A stretch of DNA of 64,000 bases from Methylobacterium currus (GTDB lineage: Bacteria > Pseudomonadota > Alphaproteobacteria > Rhizobiales > Beijerinckiaceae), in the NCBI RefSeq assembly GCF_003058325.1, contig NZ_CP028844.1, positions 722,001 through 786,000 of the forward strand, read 5' to 3'. A model generated the notes under the pieces. That model was given only the letters and a program-made list of their open reading frames with translations. It searched no databases and had not been told where the DNA came from. Positions within the stretch are counted from its first letter, which is position 1, and every line of letters starts with the position of its first letter. This document shows, one piece after another, positions 58,351 to 64,000 of this stretch. The position numbers and the translations under genes are program-made.

Positions 58351-59705
58351 CAGCGATCGCCTTCGGACAGGTTGACGGACGAGCCAACGCCATGTGCGTC
58401 GCCTGAGCGAACGGCATGGGCTGTGGCCTGCGCGGCGTGGGTCATGTGTTGGGAGCGCCGCATGCGTTGCGCCCAGGCCGGAGCGCCGCCAGCGCGCGCG
58501 GGCGCTGCTCCGTCGCCGGCGGCATCACCGCCGATCGAGCCCATGGTGGAAGTTCCGCCTGTGGCTTCGAATGCCGCCTTGCCGCCAGCGCTGAAGCTGG
58601 AACGCATGCTTTCGGCAGCGCGCGACGCGGCACGGCGCAGCGGCGACACGGCGGCGCTGCCGCCGGCGCGGGCGACCCCGCCGAGCCCGGAAGCGACGCC
58701 GGCTGCACCGGACTGTCCGGCTGCGCCAAGGCTGTATGCGGTCGATGCGCCACCCGCGAGCGCGGCGCCGCCCCGAGCGGCGGCGGCGGCGCCACCAGCC
58801 AGTGCGGCACCGCCGGATGCGGCCGCGCCGACGGCGCCGGCGCCAAGAGCGACCATGCCACCGGCGGCAAGGCCCGTCCCGACGGCGGCGCCGGCGCTGA
58901 GTTGAGGACCGCCTGAGACGATCCCGCTGGCGATGCCGGGACCGAAGATGCCAAGACCGAGTAGCGACAGAGCGGCCAGCACGATCGCCATCGCTTCATC
59001 AATCGAGGGGTTCTGGCCGCCGAAACCGGACGTGAATTCGGAGAAGAGCGTCGAGCCGATGCCGATGATGACGGCCAGCACCAAGACCTTGATCCCGGAC
59101 GAGATCACGTTGCCAAGCACTCGCTCGGCCATGAAGGCCGATTTGCCGAACAGGCCGAACGGGATCAGCACGAAGCCGGCGAGCGTTGTCAGCTTGAACT
59201 CGATGAGCGTGACGAAGAGCTGGATGGCGAGGATGAAGAAGGCGAGAAGCACCAGCGCCCAGGCCAGGAACATGCAGGCGATCTGGATGAAGTTCTCGAA
59301 GAACGACCAGTAGCCCATCAAGCTGGAAATGGAATCGAGCAGCGGCCGGCCGGCGTCCAGACCCGTCTGTGCGACCTTGCCCGGACGCAAGAGATCGGCC
59401 GTGGTGAAGCCTGTTCCACTGGCTTTGAGGCCGAGGCCCGCGAAGCTTTCGAAGATGATGCTGGCGAGGTTGTTCCAGTTGCCGATGATGTAGGCGAAGA
59501 CACCGACGAACAGCGTCTTTTTGACCAGCCTGGCCAAAATGTCGTCGTCGGCGCCCCAGCTCCAGAACAGCGCGGCCAGCGTCACGTCGATCACGATCAA
59601 CGTGGTCGCAATGAAAGCGACCTCGCCGCTGAGCAGTCCGAAACCGCTGTCGATGTAGCGGGTGAAGACCTCGAGGAAATGGTCGATAACGCCGGTGTTG
59701 CCCAT
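58350..59705 (-). CDS. trbL: TrbL (VirB6-like) conjugal transfer protein
   Basis: 451 aa from the ATG at 59705. About six transmembrane helices in the first 300 residues (FFENFIQIACMFLAWALVLL, TTLAGFVLIPFGLFGKSAFM), then a long Ala/Gly-rich cytoplasmic tail (GGAALAGGAAAAARGGAALA). Forms the inner-membrane channel platform. A frame upstream of 59705 belongs to overlapping sequence. Confidence 0.93.
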   Translation of the reverse strand: MGNTGVIDHFLEVFTRYIDSGFGLLSGEVAFIATTLIVIDVTLAALFWSWGADDDILARLVKKTLFVGVFAYIIGNWNNLASIIFESFAGLGLKASGTGFTTADLLRPGKVAQTGLDAGRPLLDSISSLMGYWSFFENFIQIACMFLAWALVLLAFFILAIQLFVTLIEFKLTTLAGFVLIPFGLFGKSAFMAERVLGNVISSGIKVLVLAVIIGIGSTLFSEFTSGFGGQNPSIDEAMAIVLAALSLLGLGIFGPGIASGIVSGGPQLSAGAAVGTGLAAGGMVALGAGAVGAAASGGAALAGGAAAAARGGAALAGGASTAYSLGAAGQSGAAGVASGLGGVARAGGSAAVSPLRRAASRAAESMRSSFSAGGKAAFEATGGTSTMGSIGGDAAGDGAAPARAGGAPAWAQRMRRSQHMTHAAQATAHAVRSGDAHGVGSSVNLSEGDR

Positions 59706-59709
59706 GACG

Positions 59710-60099
59710 TTACCGAGCCTCGTCGAGCTGTGGGGTGAGGCTTGGCGCGGCGGCCGGCGGCATCGGAGGGTTGCGCTCATCAGGCTGAGGGGTGAGGCTC
59801 TCTCGCGGCGCGGACGGCATGTCCGGCAAACGCTCGGCCGGGCGGGCACCGGGCGCGAGGAAGCGGTTTCGGTTCTCGGCCCATGCGCGGCGACACGCCG
59901 GATCGCGCGGTCCGTCTTCGCCGAGCGCCTGGCAGCGGATCAGGGCGTCGCGCAGCGGATCGACCCGCGCTTGAACGGCGCGGCCTGACGACCAAGACGC
60001 TGGCGCCTCCTCTTTCCGCGTCATCTCGATCGCGGTCGCGGTGATCGCGACGGCGACGAACACCGCCGCGCCGATCCTAGCGAGCATCTTGCCGTCCAT
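59710..60099 (-). CDS. trbK: TrbK-like entry-exclusion protein
   Basis: 129 aa. N-terminal helix (MLARIGAAVFVAVAITATAI) then the conserved segment ALIRCQALGEDGPRDPACRR with two Cys, as in the putative entry-exclusion TrbK-alt family, and a Pro-rich C-terminus with a repeated SLTPQ motif. It prevents redundant transfer into cells already carrying the element. Lies between trbJ and trbL, as expected. Confidence 0.82.
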   Translation of the reverse strand: MDGKMLARIGAAVFVAVAITATAIEMTRKEEAPASWSSGRAVQARVDPLRDALIRCQALGEDGPRDPACRRAWAENRNRFLAPGARPAERLPDMPSAPRESLTPQPDERNPPMPPAAAPSLTPQLDEAR

Positions 60100-60109
60100 G
60101 GCCGCGGTC

Positions 60110-60886
60110 TCAGTTGCCGTTCGGGAACATGCGGGCGTTGCCCGGCTGGTAGCCGTTGCCAGGCGTCAGGAAGCGACGGCGTTGCTCACGACCCTGCTCG
60201 GCCGCGGCCGCACGCTCGGCCTCGGACAGACTCTGCGCACGGCCGTTGGCGGCCACGACCGCGGTGAGGTCGGCAAGCTGCTGCGCCTGCAGGGCGAGAA
60301 GCTGGTTGCCGGCCTGGGTCGCCTGCAGCGCACCGGTCGCGCCCTGGCTCTGCCCGACAAGCGCGGACATCTCGCTACGGTTGGTGTCGATGTTGCCGAC
60401 AACGCCGGCCTGGACGCGCATGGCGTCCTGCAACCCGCCGACGGTGTTCTGCCAGCGTTCACGCGCCTGCGCGACAAGCGCTTGATCGGAAGCCGACATC
60501 GATGCATTTCCGTAGGTGGTCTGGAACGCGCGATCGATTTGCTGGACGTTGAGGGCGATGCCCTGCGCCTGTTGCAGGAGCTGCTGCGTGCGCTGTACCG
60601 ATTGCTGAAGCTGCTGAAGCGACGAGTATGGCAGGCTCGCAAGGTTGCGGGCCTGATTGATCAGCATTGTCGCTTCGTTCTGAAGCTGCGTGATCTGCTG
60701 GTTGACCTGCTGGAGCGTCCGCGCAGCCGTCAGCACATTCTGCGCGTAGTTCGTCGGATCGTAGACGATGCCGCCGAATTGGGCCGCCGCTGGCGTGCTG
60801 ATAAAGAGCGAGATAGCGACTGGTGTCGCAGCGATGATCGTGGCGAAACGCAGTGCGCGAGAGCGCGAACGGAATGAGCGTGTCAT
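60110..60886 (-). CDS. trbJ: TrbJ (VirB5-like) conjugal transfer protein
   Basis: 258 aa; ATG at 60886 preceded by AGGAGG eight bases upstream. Signal peptide ending TPAAAQ, then the TrbJ start FGGIVYDPTNYAQNVLTAAR and a long Gln-rich coiled coil (SSLQQLQQSVQRTQQLLQQA). Periplasmic, minor pilus component. The start overlaps the trbE stop by ATGA. Confidence 0.92.
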   Translation of the reverse strand: MTRSFRSRSRALRFATIIAATPVAISLFISTPAAAQFGGIVYDPTNYAQNVLTAARTLQQVNQQITQLQNEATMLINQARNLASLPYSSLQQLQQSVQRTQQLLQQAQGIALNVQQIDRAFQTTYGNASMSASDQALVAQARERWQNTVGGLQDAMRVQAGVVGNIDTNRSEMSALVGQSQGATGALQATQAGNQLLALQAQQLADLTAVVAANGRAQSLSEAERAAAAEQGREQRRRFLTPGNGYQPGNARMFPNGN

Positions 60887-63339
60887 GAGAATACCTCCTG
60901 ATGGGCTTGGGGGATGACGTTGGTGAGGTTGGGAATGAGATCGGCAGCCCAGGCGAGCCGGCTCGAGATCAGCCATTCGGAGAGGAAGCCGTCGGTGCCG
61001 CTTCGCGCGTGAACCTCGGCGATCAGCGCTTGGTGCTGCTTGGATGAGGCTGCGCACAGCGCCAGCGCGACATCGGATAGTCCGAGCTCGAACAGGCGGT
61101 TGCCGCGCCGCGACTGGCAGTAATAGTCGCGCTTTGGCATCGCGCGGGCGAGGATCTCGATCTGCCGGTCATTGAGACCGAAGCGGCGATAGATGGCGGT
61201 AATCTGCGGCTCGATCGCGCGCTCGTTAGGCAGAAGGATGCGTGTCTGGCAGCTCTCGATGATCGCCGGTGCAATCGCCGAGCCGTCGATGTCGGAGAGC
61301 GACTGGGTGGCGAAGATGACGCTGGCGTTCTTCTTGCGCAGCGTCTTCAGCCATTCGCGGAGCTGGCCGGCGAATCCCTCATCGTCGAGCGCAAGCCAGC
61401 CTTCATCGACGATCAGGAGCGTCGGCCGTCCGTCGAGGCGGTCCTCGATGCGGTGAAAGAGATAGGCGAGCACGGCGGCGGCGGCGCCGGTTCCGATCAG
61501 TCCTTCAGTCTCGAACGCCTGGACGTTGGCCTCGCCGAGATGCTCGGCCTCTGCGTCGAGGAGGCGGCCATAGGGTCCGCCGACGCAGTAGGGTCGCAAC
61601 GCCTGCTTCAGGTCGTTGGACTGGAGCAGGACGGACAGGCCGGTCAACGTGCGCTCGGAGACCGGCGCCGACGCCAACGAGGACAGCGCCGACCACAGGT
61701 GTTCCTTGACCTCGGGCGTGACGGACACGCTTTCGCGCGCTAGGATTGCGATCAGCCAGTCCGAGGCCCATGCGCGCTCCGCGACGTCGTCGATCCGGGC
61801 AAGCGGCTGAAGCGACACGCTGTCTTCGGCGCCTTCGGTGAGGCCGCCGCCGAGATCGTGCCAGTCGCCGCGCATCGCGAGCGCCGCGGCCCGGATCGAC
61901 CCGCCGAAGTCGAAGGCGAAAACCTGGGACTGCGGATAGCGCCGGAATTGCAGCGCCATGAGCGCGAGCAGTACGGATTTGCCGGCGCCGGTCGGACCGA
62001 CGATCAGCGTATGGCCGACATCGCCGACATGGATGGAAAGCCGGAACGGGGTCGAGCCTTCGGTTCTGCCGTAAAGCAGCGGGGGTGCATCGAAGTGCTC
62101 GTCCCGTTCCGGTCCCGCCCACACCGCTGACAGCGGGATCATGTGGGCGAGATTGAGTGTGCTGATGGGGGGCTGGCGGACATTGGCGTAGACATGGCCG
62201 GGCAAGGAGCCGAGCCAGGCGTCTACGGCATTGATGGTCTCCGCCATCGCGGTGAAATCGCGCCCCTGAACGACTTTCTCGACCAGCCGCAGCTTCTCGG
62301 CGGCGATGCGCGGATCGTCGTCCCATACGGTGATGGTGGCGGTGACATAGGCTTGGCCGGCATAGTCGGCGCCGAGTTCCTGCAGCGCCATGTCGGCGTC
62401 GGCCGCCTTGTTGGCCGCATCTGTGTCGACGAGCGCCGAGGCTTCGTTGGTCATCACCTCCTTGAGAATGGCGGCGATGGACTTGCGCTTGGCGAACCAT
62501 TGCCGACGGATCTTGGTCAGCAGCTTGGTCGCATCGGTCTTGTCGAGAAGGATGGCCCGCGTCGACCAGCGATAGGGAAAGGCCAACCGGTTCAACTCGT
62601 CGAGAATGCCGGGCGTCGTTGCGGTCGGGAAACCGACGATGGTGAGGATGCGCAGGTGCGTTTGCCCGAGGCGGGGTTCGAGTCCGCCGGTCAGCGGTTG
62701 ATCGGCCAGAAGAGCGTCGAGATACATCGGCGTCTCAGGGACGCGGACACGATGACGCTTCGTCGAGATGGTCGAATGTAGATAGGTGAGTGTTTCGGCG
62801 TCATCGAGCCACGCGCATTCCGGCATGAAGGCGTCGATCAGATTCAAGATACGATCGGTACGATCGACGAAACCGCGCAGCACTTCGCGCGCGTTGACGC
62901 CGCCGTGGTCGCGACCCTCGTATAGCCATGCTTCGGCACGCGCCGCGTCTTCGGCCGGCGGCAGATAGAGGAAGGTGAGGAAATAGCTGGACTCGAAGTG
63001 CGCGCCTGCTTCTTCGAAGTCGGCCTTGCGTTCGGCGTCGACCAGCGCAGAGGCGCTGTCGGCGAACAGGCTGGAGGGATAGGTCGCGGCGTCGTGGCGT
63101 TGCGCTTCGACGAAGATGGCCCAGCCGGAGCCGAGACGTCGGAAAGCGTTGTTGAGCCGGCCCGCGACTGCGACCAGCTCGGCCGGCACGGCGCTGTCGA
63201 GGTCAGGACCGCGGAAGCGCGCAGTACGCTGCAGGCTACCATCCTTGTTGAGGACGACGCCTTCTCCGACCAGGGCGACCCAAGGCAGGAAATCGGCAAG
63301 CCGCGTATTGCGATTGCGATATTCGGCAAGGTTCATCAT
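60883..63339 (-). CDS. trbE: TrbE (VirB4-like) conjugal transfer ATPase
   Basis: 818 aa. N-terminal CagE/TrbE domain, then Walker A LIVGPTGAGKSVLLALMALQ, Walker B TLLIVDEGWLALDDEG and ASVIFATQSLSDIDGSAIAP. It energises pilus assembly and channel function. Normal length and intact. Overlaps trbJ by ATGA. Confidence 0.95.
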   Translation of the reverse strand: MMNLAEYRNRNTRLADFLPWVALVGEGVVLNKDGSLQRTARFRGPDLDSAVPAELVAVAGRLNNAFRRLGSGWAIFVEAQRHDAATYPSSLFADSASALVDAERKADFEEAGAHFESSYFLTFLYLPPAEDAARAEAWLYEGRDHGGVNAREVLRGFVDRTDRILNLIDAFMPECAWLDDAETLTYLHSTISTKRHRVRVPETPMYLDALLADQPLTGGLEPRLGQTHLRILTIVGFPTATTPGILDELNRLAFPYRWSTRAILLDKTDATKLLTKIRRQWFAKRKSIAAILKEVMTNEASALVDTDAANKAADADMALQELGADYAGQAYVTATITVWDDDPRIAAEKLRLVEKVVQGRDFTAMAETINAVDAWLGSLPGHVYANVRQPPISTLNLAHMIPLSAVWAGPERDEHFDAPPLLYGRTEGSTPFRLSIHVGDVGHTLIVGPTGAGKSVLLALMALQFRRYPQSQVFAFDFGGSIRAAALAMRGDWHDLGGGLTEGAEDSVSLQPLARIDDVAERAWASDWLIAILARESVSVTPEVKEHLWSALSSLASAPVSERTLTGLSVLLQSNDLKQALRPYCVGGPYGRLLDAEAEHLGEANVQAFETEGLIGTGAAAAVLAYLFHRIEDRLDGRPTLLIVDEGWLALDDEGFAGQLREWLKTLRKKNASVIFATQSLSDIDGSAIAPAIIESCQTRILLPNERAIEPQITAIYRRFGLNDRQIEILARAMPKRDYYCQSRRGNRLFELGLSDVALALCAASSKQHQALIAEVHARSGTDGFLSEWLISSRLAWAADLIPNLTNVIPQAHQEVFS

Positions 63340-63351
63340 CGCGTCGTTCCC

Positions 63352-63633
63352 TCAGACCGACAGGTGACCGGGGACGCGCAGATGCTTGCGCACGACGTCT
63401 ACGAACTGCGGATCGCGTTTGGCCGCCCAAACCGCCGCGAAATGCCCCACAGCCCAAAGCCCGAGGCCGACTAGCCATAGGCGAAGGCCGAGGCCGAGCG
63501 CGGCCGCCAGCGTGCCGTTGAGGATGGCGAGCGAACGCGGCGCGCCGCCGAGCAGGATGTGCTCGGTCAGCGCCCGGTGTACGGGAACGGAGAAGCCCGG
63601 CAGCTCGCCGCCATGATCCGCGCCGTCAGCCAT
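63352..63633 (-). CDS. trbD: TrbD (VirB3-like) conjugal transfer protein
   Basis: 93 aa from the ATG at 63633, which shares a base with the trbC stop. It begins MADGADHGGELPGFSVPVHR and contains LTEHILLGGAPRSLAILNGT, the VirB3/TrbD signature, plus one or two transmembrane segments (TLAAALGLGLRLWLVGLGLW). Inner-membrane partner of TrbE. Confidence 0.9.
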   Translation of the reverse strand: MADGADHGGELPGFSVPVHRALTEHILLGGAPRSLAILNGTLAAALGLGLRLWLVGLGLWAVGHFAAVWAAKRDPQFVDVVRKHLRVPGHLSV

Positions 63634-63965
63634 CAGACGAGCGCCCCGCCGCCAAACGAGAAGAACGACAGGAAGAAGCTCGACGCCGCGAACGCGATCG
63701 ACAGGCCGAACACGATCTGGATCAGCTTGCGGGCGCCGCCCGACGTGTCGCCGAACGCGAGCGTCAGACCAGTGATAATGATGATCATAACGGCGATGAT
63801 TTTCGCGACCGGCCCCTCGATCGATTCGAGGATTTTTTGAAGCGGCGCCTCCCAGGGCATGGACGAGCCCGAAGCGTGGGCGGCGGGTGCCAAAGCGAGC
63901 GAAAGAAAAACCATGCACACCGCTGAGGCGATGTGCCGACGGATACGCAAAGCGGGTTTGATCAT
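63633..63965 (-). CDS. trbC: TrbC (VirB2-like) pilin
   Basis: 110 aa. Long signal segment (SAVCMVFLSLALAPAAHASG), then the two hydrophobic pilin helices (PVAKIIAVMIIIITGLTLAF and IQIVFGLSIAFAASSFFLSF). Major pilus subunit. Its ATG overlaps the stop of the preceding gene (ATGA). Confidence 0.9.
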   Translation of the reverse strand: MIKPALRIRRHIASAVCMVFLSLALAPAAHASGSSMPWEAPLQKILESIEGPVAKIIAVMIIIITGLTLAFGDTSGGARKLIQIVFGLSIAFAASSFFLSFFSFGGGALV

Positions 63966-64000
63966 GACGGGTCTCCTGCGGAGGGCTGGCTTGCGGGGGT
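63962..64000 (-). CDS. trbB: TrbB C-terminal end (partial, runs off the window)
   Basis: The last 12 codons read TPASQPSAGDPS then TGA, overlapping the trbC ATG. In trb operons the VirB11-like ATPase TrbB precedes trbC, and its position, frame and overlap fit. Too short for direct family proof. Confidence 0.55.
   Translation of the reverse strand, partial: TPASQPSAGDPS

Overview
The window is high-GC alphaproteobacterial DNA. The left part (about 1-26.3 kb) reads like a Methylobacterium/Methylorubrum-type chromosome or plasmid: GAF-PAS-GGDEF and HWE-type signalling proteins, a BA14K protein, an orphan KaiC-like ATPase, several insertion sequences and many small decaying genes. This assignment is inferred from gene content; no rRNA or core marker gene is present to confirm it.

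Region by region. 57-3105: a diguanylate cyclase, an HNH-like protein missing a zinc ligand, and an AT-rich LuxR-type regulator that looks foreign. 3395-7514: an IS21-family element interrupted by a second IS21 element (3876-6234), both with recognisable ends and target duplications. 7.5-10.8 kb: a decayed small gene, a BA14K protein and an IS5-type element (9178-10522). 10.9-13.6 kb: an alpha/beta hydrolase with a divergent LysR gene, and a TetR gene with its own palindrome. 14.1-18.1 kb: a KaiC-like ATPase and small genes among three decayed copies of one gene tail. 18.3-21.1 kb: a Crp/Fnr pseudogene, an HWE kinase lacking its phospho-acceptor histidine, and an MmgE/PrpD fragment. 21.2-26.2 kb: an AraC regulator, an old-yellow-enzyme-type oxidoreductase, a DUF485 protein and a sodium:solute symporter, flanked by two direct copies of a ~160 bp repeat.

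At 26.3-26.5 kb a 5' half-copy of tRNA-Arg(CCG) lies next to an intact tRNA-Arg(CCG), which looks like an integration junction. From there to the right edge the content fits an integrative conjugative element. 26.7-38.1 kb carries catabolic genes: a hydrolase/Dabb/NTF2 operon opposite a LysR gene, then a TetR-controlled operon of two SDRs, an F420-type reductase, two SnoaL-like proteins, a VOC protein and a CurA-type enone reductase, then an AraC/glutathione-transferase pair. 38.2-43.1 kb holds Rnk, several tiny membrane proteins, a membrane-anchored LysR-type ligand-binding protein and a CorA channel. 43.1-52 kb is a complete Kdp potassium-uptake system with the unusual order F-(27-aa peptide)-A-C-B-D-E and a tandem SpoIIAA-like protein downstream. 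52.5-54.8 kb holds a LysR regulator and a porin. 55.2-64 kb is a conjugative type IV secretion operon (trbB end, C, D, E, J, K, L, F, G, I, DUF2274), whose genes overlap tightly. No integrase or relaxase is visible; they would lie beyond the right edge.

The most unusual items are the LysR-type domain fused to a membrane segment, the rearranged kdp operon with an extra peptide and a perfect hairpin after kdpB, the uncharacterised catabolic cluster, the tRNA-Arg junction and the histidine-less kinase.
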